Source: Kingdonia uniflora
Taxonomy: Eukaryota; Streptophyta; Magnoliopsida; Ranunculales; Circaeasteraceae
Assembly (NCBI GenBank): GCA_014058105.1
Contig: JACGCM010000635.1
Coordinates: 1-64,000, forward strand
Length of the DNA: 64,000 nt
Direction: 5' to 3'
Below the pieces are notes generated by a model, which saw nothing but the letters and a program-made list of their open reading frames with translations, searched no databases and had not been told where the DNA came from. Shown one piece after another: positions 12,052 through 22,839 of this stretch. How positions within the stretch are numbered: the first letter of the stretch is position 1; the number at the start of each line of letters is the position of its first letter. Both the position numbers and the translations under genes were made by a program.

Positions 12052-13698
12052 ATGGCTGCTGCCAAATATCTTAGGGACTATTGGACACCAGTGGTGAGTG
12101 ATATACCTTCGTATATTGTGTTACCAGCCGCCACAATAAATTATTATGAAATAAAGCCTAATGTGATCCAAATATTACCTATATTTCATGGGCTTGAATC
12201 TGAGAGCCCTTATAAGCACATCCATGAATTTAAGAAAATTTGTGCTCTCTCAAAATATTAACATTTTACTTAGGATTCTGTCCTCCTTCGTTTATTCCCT
12301 TTCTAACAAAAAGAAAAGGCGAGTCATTGGCTTAATTTATTAGTACCAGCATCTATCAATTCATGGAATCAAATGGAGACTAAGTTCAAAACTAAATGGT
12401 TTTCAATGGAAAAAACCCTTGCTCTTAGAAATACAATTGTTGAATTTGCTCAAAATGAGAGTGAAACGTTTTGCGAGGCACGGGACAGATATAAAGATCA
12501 TCTTTCACAATGTCCCCATTATGGTTTTGAAAAACAACATTTAGCCCAAATCTTTTATCGTGGAATGACATCTGAGAATCGCAACAGGCTAGAATCTATG
12601 CATAGTGGTAAATTTCAGGACCTTGAACCCGATAGAGCTTATGAGGAGTTTGAGACATTGGCTGAGAATTCTCAGCAATGGGACTTTGATCCACATAGAA
12701 ATGTTCGTATATCCAAGAAAGGTGGCTTGTACGATGTAAGTGATGGAACGGCCATTAAAGCCCAATTAGATACTCTTACCCAAAAAATCGAGGTTATGGC
12801 TATGAATCAATCTAAGGGTAGTGTGAACCAAGTTTAACAACAGGGATGCACCGTTTGTTATGATGTCACCTATGTGACTCAAATGTGTCCCATGTTAAAT
12901 CAAATGAATGACAATCAAGAGCAAGTGAATGCTTTGAATAATACCTACAAGAGGCCATTTGACCCGTACAAGCCAATTTGGCAGAACCACCCAAATTTTT
13001 CATGAAAGAACAACCAACTCAGTCCTAGTTTTGGAGAGCCACAGACCTCAGTTCATAATTTACATAGGAATCCTAATTCTCAGTCTTATCCTCAAGCATC
13101 TCAGTAAACCTTTCAGTCGTCCAAACAGTTCTCGCCAAATCTACCTAAGCCATCTTTGGAAGACACCCTTGCTTTCTTCATGCAACAATCAATAGAAAGT
13201 CAAAAACAAGCTCTACAATTTCAGCAACAAATAATGCAATTTCAGTAACTGACTTTGGTGAATCAAAATTCTACATCCCAATCTATATCTAATTTAGAGA
13301 CTCAGATAGGACAATTGGCAAATGCATTGCATGAGAGACCACCAGGTAAGCTACCTAGCCAACCTAAAATTAATCCCAAAGGACCACCTGGGTTTGAGCC
13401 TAACTCAATACCAAAATAGCTTAATGCCATTACCACTCTTCGAAGTAGTAGACAAATTAATAACCGAGTTGAAATACCTAGGGTTGTGCCAACACCAGTT
13501 GCTATTGAGGATGAGGTAGGTACGAGTGAACCAGTTGTAGTAAGCAACCATGAACCTTCTAAAAAATCTAAGGAGTTGCCTACTTCACCCGTTTCCATAA
13601 CAAAGGCACATGTTGAGCCAAAGGTGCCTTATCCACAACGCCTACTTCCGACTAATAAAGGAATTCAATTTGATGAGATATTGGCTACATTTAAGTAA
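12052..13698 (+). pseudogene. Athila gag (capsid/nucleocapsid polyprotein), degraded
   Basis: Gag forms the particle in which reverse transcription happens. From 12052: FHGLESESPYKHIHEFKKIC is the start of the retrotransposon gag domain. The frame is broken near 12261, then 12373-12837 continues with RYKDHLSQCPHYGF and QIFYRGMTSENRNRLESM. From 12840 to 13400 frames alternate through stops and show a Q-rich stretch (about 13195-13250) and TQIGQLANALHERPPGKLP at about 13303-13358, an Athila signature. 13486-13698 is the linker to protease, with VPYPQRL. At least four stops or shifts are present. Start is uncertain because the region upstream has no clear ATG context. Confidence 0.85.
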
Positions 13699-13731
13699 GT
13701 TTATATAAATATTCCAGTATTCGATGCCATT

Positions 13732-14187
13732 ATGCTTATTCCTGCGTATGCCAAATTCTTTAAGCATACGTGCACTAGGAAAAGAAAAATCAATGTGCAC
13801 AATAAAGTCTTATTGACGGAGATATTAACCTCTTCAAAGCTTCGCGATCCTGGAAGCCCAACCATTCTTTGTAAAATTGGAGATCACAAAGTGGATAGGG
13901 TGTTACTCGACTTGGGGGCAAGTATGAATGTCTTACCTTACTCGGTCTATCAAAAATTAGGACTTGGAGAACTCGAACCTACCCGAATGATACTTCAATT
14001 GGCTGATAGGTCAATACGATACCCACGTAGTATCATTGAGGATATTCTTATCAATGTTGATACTCTCATTTTTCCCGTGGACTTTGTTGTTTTGGACACT
14101 GAGGATGTCACGAATTCAAGCTGGGAAATCCCCATCATATTGGGCCCCATTCCTTGCGACTGCTCATGCCATTTTAAATTGCTTTAA
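13732..14187 (+). pseudogene. Athila aspartic protease domain with altered active site
   Basis: Processes the Gag-Pol polyprotein in working elements. The frame contains VLLDLGASMNVLPYSVYQKL at about 13900-13958. The catalytic box is normally D-S/T-G-A-S; here it reads DLGAS, so the residue after the catalytic Asp is Leu. The flap-like part follows (LQLADRSI), then ILGPIP where working copies read LGRPFL. The reading shifts after about 14150, where the next frame continues with ATAHAI. Continuous with gag and RT of the same element; inactive by inference. Confidence 0.88.
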
Positions 14188-14529
14188 TGGGGCCTTACAA
14201 TTATTAATGGGAGACATGAAGATCAAACTCAACATTTTTAACAATAATACTCAAGTCCCTCATTCTGATGACATGGCTGAACTGAATATGATTGACTCCC
14301 TAGTTTAATGAAGACACAATCATTTTCTGACGACCCCTTAAAATCATGTCTTGTAAACTTTGGTGAGGACTTTAATGAAGACACAATCGTTGATGAATTC
14401 AATGATCTACTCGACTCAACTCCTATTTTTAACATATCCAAATGGATACCTAGACTGGAACATCTTGAACCATCATCTAGTTTACCTATTCTATCCCTTA
14501 TTAAACAACCCTAACGTGACCTCAAGCCA

Positions 14530-15651
14530 TTGCCCAATACTCTCAAGTATGTCTTTCTAGGTGATTCTAAAACTCTACCTGTGATAATAACTTCCAATCT
14601 AGATGTTGACCAGGAAGGTAGACTGTTGAGTGTTCTTAGAAAACATAAATCAACCATAGGGTGGTTTATAGAAGACATGAAGGGAATAAGCCCGGCCGTG
14701 TGCATGCATCACATCAATCTCGAGGAAGGTACTAAAAATTCACACGATATGCAACGGCGTTTAAATCCAACTTTGATGGAGGTGGTTAAGAAGGAAATTC
14801 TCAAGCTATTAGACTCGGGTACCATATACCTTATTTTGAATAGTAAGTGGGTCAGCCCTGTTCAAGTTGAACCCAAGAAATCAGGGATTACTGTAGTCGA
14901 AAATGAGAATAATGAATTAATCCCTACCTGTATGACCACTGGGTGGCATGTTTGTTTCGATTACAGAAAGTTGAACACGGTCACTAGGAAAGATCATTTT
15001 CCACTTCCTTGATTGATCAAATGCTTGAGTTATTAGCGGGAAAAAGTCATTATTGCCTTCTTGACGGTTATTCTGGATATAATCAGATCACCATCGCTCC
15101 AGAAAATCAGGAGAAAGCTACATTTACATGTCCCTACGGGACTTATGCTTATCAACATATGCCATTTGATTTGTGTAATGCACCCGCTGCATTTCAACGT
15201 TGTATGATGAACATTTTCTCTGATATGGTTGATAAATTTATTGAAATCTTTATAGATGATTTTTTTAGTGTTTGCATCCTCTTTTGATGAATGTTTGCAC
15301 TATTTGGAGCTCGTGCTAGAACGATGTACACAAACCAATTTGGTGTTAAACTGGGAAAAGTGTCACTTCATGGTAACACAATGGATAGTTCTTGGGCATA
15401 TCATCTCCAACAAAGGGATAGAAGTTGATAAAGCCAAAATCGATATTATTTCTTCCTTGCCTCCTCCTAGGACGGTTAAGGCCATTCGATCATTTCTAGG
15501 CCATGCGGGGTTTTATCGTCAGTTCATCAAAGATTTTAGAAAATTTTCCCAACCCTTGTGCAATTTATTTGTTAAGGATACTGATTTCCACTTTGATGAT
15601 GAATGCTCTAGAGCTTTCGAGAAGCTCAAACTTCAATTAACTTCCGCTTAA
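14530..15651 (+). pseudogene. Athila reverse transcriptase, frameshifted
   Basis: Copies element RNA into DNA. Fragment one (14530-15012) has WFIEDMKGISPAVCMHHI, WVSPVQVEPKKSG and CFDYRKLNTVTRKDHFPLP. A shift at about 15010 leads to the second fragment (15009-15287) with LLDGYSGYNQITIAPENQEK, MPFDLCNAPAAFQRCMM and FIEIFIDDF, where IDD is the polymerase aspartate pair. A second shift at about 15260 leads to the third fragment, with LVLNWEKCHFMV, LGHIISNKGIEVDKAK and FLGHAGFYRQFIKDF. All seven usual RT blocks can be found, but two frameshifts and a stop at 15651 break the ORF. Confidence 0.93.
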
Positions 15652-16161
15652 ATCATCCAACCGCCCAACTGGGATCTTCTATTTGAATTGATGTGCGATG
15701 CATCTGATTACGCTGTTGGAGCAGTTTTAGGGTAAAGAGTTGATAAAAAACCTCATGTTATTTACTATGCCAGTCATGCGCTCAATGATGCACAAATAAA
15801 TTACTCCACCACTGAGAAGGAGTTTTTAGCCATTGTGTTTGCATTAGATAATTTTTGGTTATATCTTGTTGGGTCCAAAATTATTGTCTACACCGATCAC
15901 GCGTCCTTAAAATATTTATTATCCAAAATGGATGCAAAGCCTCAGTTAATCCGATGGATCCTATTATTACTTGAATTTGACATCAAAATTCGAGATAAGA
16001 AAGGTGTTAAAAATGTTACAGCAGATCATTTATCCCGACTTTTGATCGAAGGTGGTGAAGATCTCCTCCCAATTTTAGAGACACTTCCTGATGAGCAGCT
16101 TATGGCTATTATACAACTACCTTGGTATGCCGACATTGTAAATTATCTTGCTACTGAATGA
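15652..16161 (+). pseudogene. Athila RNase H
   Basis: Degrades the RNA strand of the RNA-DNA hybrid. Reads in one frame with stops at 15649-15651 and about 15733: MCDASDYAVGAVLG (first catalytic Asp), [20 protein letters not shown] (catalytic Glu), [20 protein letters not shown] (third Asp) and [10 protein letters not shown], then DHLSRL at about 16024-16041. Catalytic residues look intact despite the two stops. Confidence 0.9.
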
Positions 16162-17392
16162 TTACTAGACCACAGGTCTAAGAAAGATAAAACCAAATTT
16201 TTACACGAGGTTAGATGTTTTAGCTGGGACAATCCTTATTTATATAAATTTTGTTCTGACCAAGTTATTAGAAGATGCATTCCAAATAATGAGTTCCAGA
16301 GCGTACTCATATTTTGCCACACCTATGCCTGTGGAGGGCATTTCAGTGCCAAGAAAATGGCTGCCAAAATTTTTCAATCTGGTCTTTATTGGCCTACCCT
16401 TTTTCGTGATACTGAGACCTTTTGTTCTACTTGTGGTAGATGTCAGAGGACCGATAATATTTCTCACCACAACATGATACCCATAAATAATATTTTTATT
16501 GTTGAAAATATTGATGTTTGGGGCATAGAGTTTATGGGCCCGATCCTTCATCTTGCGGAAACCATTATATTTTAGTCGCAGTGGACTATGTCTCCAAATG
16601 GGTCGAAGTGGTAGCATCTCCGACAAATGAATTTATGAAATCCATTTTTAATCGTTTTGGCACTCTTCGACCAGTTATAAGTGATGGTAGGAAACATTTT
16701 TGCAATCGTGTTTTTAAAAATTTATTGGAAAATTATTCCATCACTCATAAAGTTGCCACACCTTACCATCCACAAACAATTGGTCAAGTAGATGTTTCCA
16801 ATGGAGAGATTAAAAGAATTTTTGAAAAAGTTGTTAGAACTGACCGCAAAGACTGGTCAGATCCTCTTGATGATGCTCTTTGGGCCTATCGAACAGCTTA
16901 TAAAACCCCGATTGGAATGTCACCCTATAGACTTATCTTTGGGAAGGCTTGCCACTTGCCTATAGAACTAGAGCACAGAGCTCTTTGGGCTACGAAGACC
17001 CTTAACTTTGAGATGGACCAAGCTCGATCTAAAAGAAAGCTTCACTTTTTGAGTTAGATCAACTCCGTCATGAGTCTTATGAAAGTTTAAAAATATACAA
17101 GGAACGTACCAAAGCTTTTCACGATAAATAAATTATTCGTAAAACCTTCGAACCCAATCAAAAGGTATTACTTTATAACTCTAAGCTTCGTCTATTTCCC
17201 AGGAAACTACGATCCCGTTGGCATGGTCCCTATACGGTCAAAACTGTTTTTCCTCATGGGGCTGTAGAGGTAGGTGATACTAAAAACAGAAATATTTTTA
17301 ATGTCAATGGCCAACGATTAAAACCGTACTTAGAGTCCTACACTTTTGATGAAGAGATAAAATTTCTAAATGATCTAGTATATCAGAGCTGA
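16162..17392 (+). pseudogene. Athila integrase
   Basis: Inserts element DNA into the genome. The zinc-binding domain is intact across a frameshift: CHTYACGGHFSAKKMAAK and FCSTCGRCQR (HHCC) at 16318-16449. The core shows VWGIEFMGP, where the first catalytic Asp position reads Glu, then [11 protein letters not shown] (second Asp) and [20 protein letters not shown] (catalytic Glu). About 10 residues seem missing between the SPTNE and FNRFG blocks. A shift at about 17045 leads to a C-terminal part with [24 protein letters not shown] and GPYTV. The frame ends with a stop at 17390-17392. Confidence 0.92.
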
Positions 17393-18783
17393 TATTGTAT
17401 ACCCCTATAAAACTATTGTAACATCATTTAAGTATGGGGGTATATTAGTCTGGCTGAAGACGGTAAACTTAGCCCTTCTTGGGAGGCAACCCTTGGCATA
17501 TTCAGGTAAGAAATTTTAGTTTTCCTCTTCCATTTATTTTCTTGTTCTTAAATATTGAGGGCAATACTTAATTTAAGTTTGGGGGTAGGAAATCATTTAT
17601 TTAAATGTTTTTTGAAGAAAAGTGAAATAATGGCACTTTGACAATTAATGATATATTTTTGACAAATTTTCAAACACATAACTGATTTTACCTTGACATA
17701 AATATTATAGAATAGCCTAAATTTTGAAAATGTACCAAGTATACACTAGAATATTTTAGAATATCCTAAGCTAGATGTACTATCTTTTTATTAGTGACTG
17801 ATTTAAGTTAACTTGTCATATTTTGAAAACGTACACGTCACAGTAGTTTTGTAATTAATACCTTTAATAGATTTTTGCTCAGTATAAGGGAAATTTAATA
17901 TTTATGTTAGGAATAGTTTGTTACAAGGGAGACAACTGCCTAAGAATAAATTCATTCCTAAGAAGAAAAAAACTAATAAGCCAAATGTGCTCTAGAAACT
18001 TTTACACTGTAAGGATACTCGCATGATTAAAAACTGAAAAAGAGGAAAAATTATCACCAATCTCGAGTTTGACCATGAACTATGTGAAAGGAGTACAAGA
18101 AAATATTACATGTAAGAATCTTGAGTCTAGGTCATGATGGGGTGCCACACCCCAGCAACCTTAGCCAACTGGCAGGGATTGTCGATAGAAAACTCCTTGT
18201 TATGGAGGTTTCACTAAGAAACAAAGTACTCAAAAGAAAAGGCTTGCAAAAGAAAAGAAAAGAAAAATTATAGGAAGACAAATTGACTAAGGCAGTTGTC
18301 GAACTGACCGTTGAATTTATTCTAGTAAGAACTAGACTACCAAAAATTGACTAAATTATTCTAGACAACGTATTAGGCGATAAAACTATTTTCACTGTAT
18401 ACTCAAATATAGCTAAAACAAAATACTTGAATCTCTTTCTAATCTTGAGATAGTATCTCTAGTTTTGGATAAGCTTAAAATATTTATTGATATACTTGGG
18501 AGAATAGTAGGTTTAAGGATTCCCATCGATATAGTCTTGCCACAACTAAGTAAGAATAAGTTCAAAGGAAATGATTCATGTGTATTCTATAATTGTTTAA
18601 AATGTCATTATTAACTTTTGTGGGTATAGTCACTGTAAACCCTCACGAGACAACACTCGTCCACTAGGCTAAACCTGGAGGTTTAGCAGCTTGTTACATA
18701 TGTTAAATGCAATCGCGCTCCCTGCGAAAGTGACTATTATTTAATTTTACTCAGGACGAGCAAAAGACAAGTTTGGGTGTATT
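17393..18783 (+). other. Athila 3' non-coding region and polypurine tract
   Basis: About 1.4 kb between integrase and the 3' LTR. Many Athila elements carry an env-like ORF here; none is visible. A PPT-like AAGTTTGGGGGTAGG occurs at 17573-17587, and the functional-looking tract CAAGTTTGGGTGTATT directly precedes the 3' LTR (18768-18783). The repeated similarity of these two purine tracts hints at an internal duplicate of the priming site. Confidence 0.6.
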
Positions 18784-20033
18784 TGATGAGCGTGTAATTA
18801 TGACATTTTTAATATACCTGAACATGTATTTTATTCGTTCATTATATTTAATTTTAGGTACTTATGTACTTTTGTTTGATTGTAACTATTGGAGATGGAT
18901 ATTAGAAACCAAGCACTTAAAGTCAAGTAAAAGTGTCTCCAGCAATTTATAACACAAAAAGTCAAAGACACAATATATTTGGTCTCAAGATTGAAGAAAT
19001 ATATACACAAATATTCTTGGAGAAAAAGATCAAAGAATATATTGCATCCAAGATCCTAAAAAATATTTTATATTGAAGATATTTGTAAGAGTTTCCATTA
19101 AGAAATATCTTTACATCACTTAAGAGAATTTTATGCAATAATCTTAGAAGATTGGTTGTAAAATTAGAAGATATTATTGTGAAAATATTATTTACAATTT
19201 AAAGTATAGTTTCTAAATTTGGGTTCATTCTCCTATAAAAGGAACCCTCCCCCCATTGTAATTGGGCATCCTATATTGGAGCAAGTTAAGAAGAAATAAA
19301 GTCTTAGTTTTTATTTAATTGTCTTCTTCTTCTTCTCTTTTAGTTCAATTTTTGTTAATGTCCTTTTTAGTTGTTAATGCGATTAAGTCTGAGATGAGCA
19401 GTTAATCTCCTAGCTTGAGGCTTCTTCTTGGATGAGCAATAGTTTATAACAATTAGGTTCTAATTATTTTTCTCTTAGTACTTTATAATTTATAAGTTAG
19501 TGCATCATATCGAAGGCTTGATCATAGCTTCGATTTAGTGTATGATAACTTTGGATACAAATAAGTGCTACTAGCCGTAGACTTAATTTGGAGATCTAAA
19601 CAATATAAAATACTAGAGAACTCATTCAAGCCTAACCATGGTTGAGTTGATCATTCTCTAAGACACTCTTCACCATCTCTTAAAAGTATAACCACTAAAT
19701 GCTTGACCATATATTTAGTGGTTTATTTTACAGCATCGTATGTGTCTTAGTACGAACATATGATGGGTGGAGATATTAGGATCTAGTTATATATCGATTA
19801 GTGCTTTGAAAGGTAGAGGCCAAGTCCGAACCTTAGCTTTCTCCCTCATTAAGTTTTATAATTAGTTTTTATTTATTTTTCTTAGATTTATCTCGTATAA
19901 AATCGTTATTTGGCCTAGAAAGTATTTGTTTTCCCAAACCTCTTTGTGGATTTGATCCCACTCATCCATGCTACAAATCGACAACCGTAATTTGAGAGGT
20001 TATTTTGTAGAAACACTAAAAAACCTCTTATCA
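18784..20033 (+). repeat. Athila 3' LTR
   Basis: Starts TGATGAGCGTGTAATTATGA and ends CTCTTATCA. Matches the 5' LTR throughout, including the TATA box (19234-19240). Followed directly by the right copy of the CCATT target duplication. Confidence 0.96.
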
Positions 20034-20884
20034 CCATTAAAATGGTGGGCACTCGATATCGTCAGGGAATTTCCTAATATTCTACGTAACAGACGATGCC
20101 TACTCATGACTATAAATTATTTTACAAAATGGGTAGAAGCAGTTCCACTCTGTCGAACTAGAGAAGAAGTGGTCATCTCTTTTATCTAGGAACACATCAT
20201 TACTTGGTTTTGATGCCCCCACCTAATTCCTATCGATAATAAGGTACAATTTGTTTGAAAAAAAGTCATAGTTTTCCTCAACACAACAACATCCACTCAT
20301 CATCCAATTCCTACTACCTTCAAGGCAACGGCCAAGCCAAAATTACGAACAAAACCATCGTGGATGGACTCAAGAAAAGGCTTCACTCACAGAATAAAAT
20401 AAATTGGATACGAGAGCTCCCTTATGTCTTATGGGCATACCGTGCGACTCCACGTCAATCAACCGGCAGCACCCAATCCTCCTCACCTATGGCACAGAAG
20501 TCGTCATTCCAACAAATACCATCATCTAGTCATAGATCACAAGCTTACCGACGAAGAAAATGAGTTTGAATTGGCCTACAACATGAATTAGATTAATGAG
20601 ACTAGGGAACACGTTATTGCCAACCTAGGGCGATATCACCATATGCTGGCCAGCTTGTACAATAGAAGAGTCTGAAGCTGTACTTTCCAAATCGACGATC
20701 TCTTCCTCAGATAAATCCCTCAACGCCGCAAGGAGGCACATGCCCGGAAAATGGCAGAAAATTAGGAGGGTCCATTCAAATCATTGGTCAAACTGGTCTA
20801 GGATAATATTATCTCATGACGGAGCAAGAAGTTCGAATCCCAAATCCATGGAATACTAGGCGACTAAAACGGTACTATCTTTAA
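20034..20884 (+). pseudogene. Tat-lineage pol relic: integrase core and pol end
   Basis: Continuation of the pol split at 9054. The first five bases are the right target-site copy. LKWWALDIV is the first catalytic Asp block, then INYFTKWVEAVPL. The second Asp block is damaged (around 20220-20250, PIDNKVQF). [12 protein letters not shown] at about 20322-20357 is the third block, with Lys where working copies have the catalytic Glu. [20 protein letters not shown] follows at 20405-20464. The pol terminus reads NPWNTRRLKRYYL and a stop ending at about 20884, matching the usual WNxxNLKRYY end. Frames change several times. Confidence 0.9.
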
Positions 20885-20989
20885 GTCCATCACTACTCCA
20901 TTTTAAAATTTTCGTTTTATCCATTCCAAAAGTGAGATTTCATCTCCATACAATGTACATCCCATTCTATTCAATGAAAACTTCTAAGT

Positions 20990-21510
20990 TTTTTCCTATA
21001 TTACTCTCTACTTACGTAGACAATATATAAATTAAAACAAATGTAATATTAGCTTTCAATAAACCTTTATTCCGATTAAAGCAAAGGAAAAAACTAGCTT
21101 TCAATCGCACTCTATACATACTTTGCGATTAAAACAAAGGTAATACTAGTTTTTAATGAAAGAACTCTACCTGACATAAGATAAAACAAATGTAAATCTA
21201 GCTTTCATCTCTCAATATGGCTATGAGAATTATACCGATTAAAGCAAATATAAAACTAGCTTTCAATCGAACTATATACATACTCTGCGATTAAAACAAA
21301 GATAATACTAGTTTTCATTCAAAGAACTCTACCAGACATAAGATCAAGTAAAGTTAAAACTAGCTTTTATCTCTTAATATGACTGTGACAATTATACCGA
21401 TTAAAGTAAAGGTAAAACTAGTTTTTAATCGAACTCTGTCATACTCTGCGATTAAAACAAAGGTAATACTAGTTTTTAATCAAAGAACTCTACCAGATAT
21501 AAGATAAATC
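20990..21510 (+). repeat. Tandem repeat, about 162-bp unit, three copies
   Basis: The anchor phrase CCGATTAAAG recurs at 21072, 21235 and 21397, giving periods of 163 and 162 bp. Each unit also contains CTCTGCGATTAAAACAAAG and AAAGAACTCTACC. The array lies directly after pol and before an antisense ORF, the place where Tat-lineage elements often carry tandem repeats. Confidence 0.9.
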
Positions 21511-21639
21511 ATACATAAAACTATACGACAGATACTTTTATAGGTTACATATACAGCCACTTCAAAGGATTCTTCTCTGTTGATGGGAGGTTAGCTACGT
21601 TTTCCCCTACTGCAGAAGGATGATCAGCCATAAAATCTC
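21511..21639. other. Spacer between tandem array and antisense ORF
   Basis: Short spacer with no feature that I can support; the antisense frame may run into it, but stops dominate. Confidence 0.3.
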
Positions 21640-22059
21640 AACTATCTACGCGGGACATAAGATTGATATGCTTCATTGCCTTCTCATCTCATTTATCTGA
21701 TTCGGCCTGGTTTATCGTCCTCAATTAGCACAAAGTTCCTTAAGCTCCTTGTTTACACCTTCCCTGGTAGGATATTTCTTTAATAAGCCATTCTTTTTCC
21801 TTATCAAAATATCCTTACCTCTAATCTCCCGTGCCAACTCCTATTCCCTGACATGAGCAACATCCAACTTACCTTGGCACTTCCTTAACCACTCATTTCC
21901 TTTTTGTACGTGACCTTGATTACGAGCTATATTTTCCTTTAGCTCTCTGATTCGAGTTGATAGGCTAACTATATCCCTTTAAACAATAAAGACCCTGACA
22001 TCACCTTTATTCTTCCTCAAGCACTCTCCAGCCATGGCATATTTGACGCACGAATTGGC
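21640..22059 (-). pseudogene. Antisense extra ORF (aORF) relic of the outer Tat element
   Basis: Minus-strand reading from 22059 down gives a highly charged, coiled-coil-like stretch: STRIRELKENIARNQGHVQK, then NEWLRKCQGKLDVAHV, RKKNGLLKKYPTREGVNKEL and KELCAN, with several stops. It lies downstream of pol in opposite orientation, like the antisense extra ORFs reported in Tat-lineage elements and like the two others in this window (34500-46507 and 40503-42644). Only the C-terminal coiled-coil part remains because a CACTA element interrupts it at 22060. Function in the element life cycle is not known to me. Confidence 0.6.
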
Positions 22060-22079
22060 CACTACAAGAATAAAGGGTA

Positions 22080-22330
22080 TTAGCCACAGAAAAATCTGTG
22101 GCATAAACCTTTTGTCACTATTTTTACCGTGGCATTGGTTGTGGCCATAGATGGGATGGCTAAAGCTTTGGCACAGTTATTACCGTGGCAAGAATTTTCA
22201 CAATTACCACGACTTTTACTATGGCAAATAAATTGTTTGCCATTGAAAAATCTATGGAAAAAGCCTACTTTAACCACTATAGAATCTGTGACAAAAGCCT
22301 ACTTTCACCACTGCATAATCCATGGCAAAA
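22080..22330. repeat. Subterminal repeat array of the CACTA terminus
   Basis: Repeated short words such as TGTGGCATAAACC, CCGTGGCATTGG, CCGTGGCAAG, ACTATGGCAAAT and CCATGGCAAAA in direct and inverted orientation, starting 20 bases inside the CACTA end. Such arrays are the binding sites for the second CACTA protein in well-studied elements; binding here is inferred. Confidence 0.6.
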
Positions 22331-22544
22331 ACAATAAATAATAATAATAAATTTATTTCAAAAAAAAAAATTATTTCAAAAATATACATAAAATAAGATT
22401 AATTATAAGCATGTTTCTTACCGACAATTCACATAGCATCATACACAAAATAAACTTAATATGCCAACCTATTCAATCAATTAAGCAAAGTGACTTGAAA
22501 ATTCAAAAAAGATAGCAAAAAAGATAAAAGATAGTGAGAATTAC

Positions 22545-22716
22545 CTCTTGTTGCATTATAAAAGAATATGCCATAGCTGATTGCACTTCCATAGATGGAT
22601 GTATAGAGAAGCACTACAATATCGTTGGATGTAAGCTCTTTTAGACTCCCACTGATGGCTGGGTCATGGTTAAGTACAAAAATCACCAAGAGAAGGATCC
22701 CTCCGATAACCATATG
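22545..22716 (-). pseudogene. Single exon of an EamA/WAT1-related membrane transporter
   Basis: On the minus strand an acceptor CACAG is followed by an exon reading HMVIGGILLLVIFVLNHD, SGSLKELTSNDIVVLLYTS and YGSAISYGIFFYNATRG, ending at a GTAATT donor. This closely resembles the chloroplast-type WAT1-related (EamA domain) proteins of plants, in which SGSLKEL...LLYTSIFGSAISYGVFFY precedes the last transmembrane helices. The exon has an uninterrupted frame and both splice signals. The neighbouring exons are not found, so it is an isolated gene piece inside the CACTA element. After the donor the frame runs on into intron sequence. Gene family confidence is good; exact orthologue is not. Confidence 0.75.
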
Positions 22717-22839
22717 CTGTGATAAGAATTAGAAGTACATTAGTTTCTCTGTCAACAATGTTGTTACCAGGCTGACAAACTGAAGAATCTAAGCCTATTT
22801 AAAAAGTTAGGGGCCTTTAGGCTTTGTTCATCAGAAAAC

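Larger units (their letters stand above)
9055..20033 (+). mobile_element. Full-length Athila-lineage Ty3/gypsy retrotransposon, about 11 kb
   Basis: Complete structure: two similar LTRs (1237 and 1250 bp) with TG...CA ends, an Asp-tRNA-type primer-binding site, long leader, gag, protease, reverse transcriptase, RNase H, integrase, polypurine tract, and a perfect 5-bp target duplication. Protein motifs such as IGQLANAL in gag and GHAGFYRQFIKDF in RT are typical of Athila. No env-like ORF is seen in the 1.4 kb after integrase. Stops in gag and pol show it is no longer autonomous. The LTRs differ by scattered substitutions and a roughly 11-base indel near 9253/18981, so insertion is not very recent. 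It landed inside the integrase of an older Tat element. Confidence 0.95.

Noticed and set aside
17393..18783. An env-like ORF in the Athila element.
   Set aside because: No open frame of useful length, signal peptide or transmembrane pattern is present.
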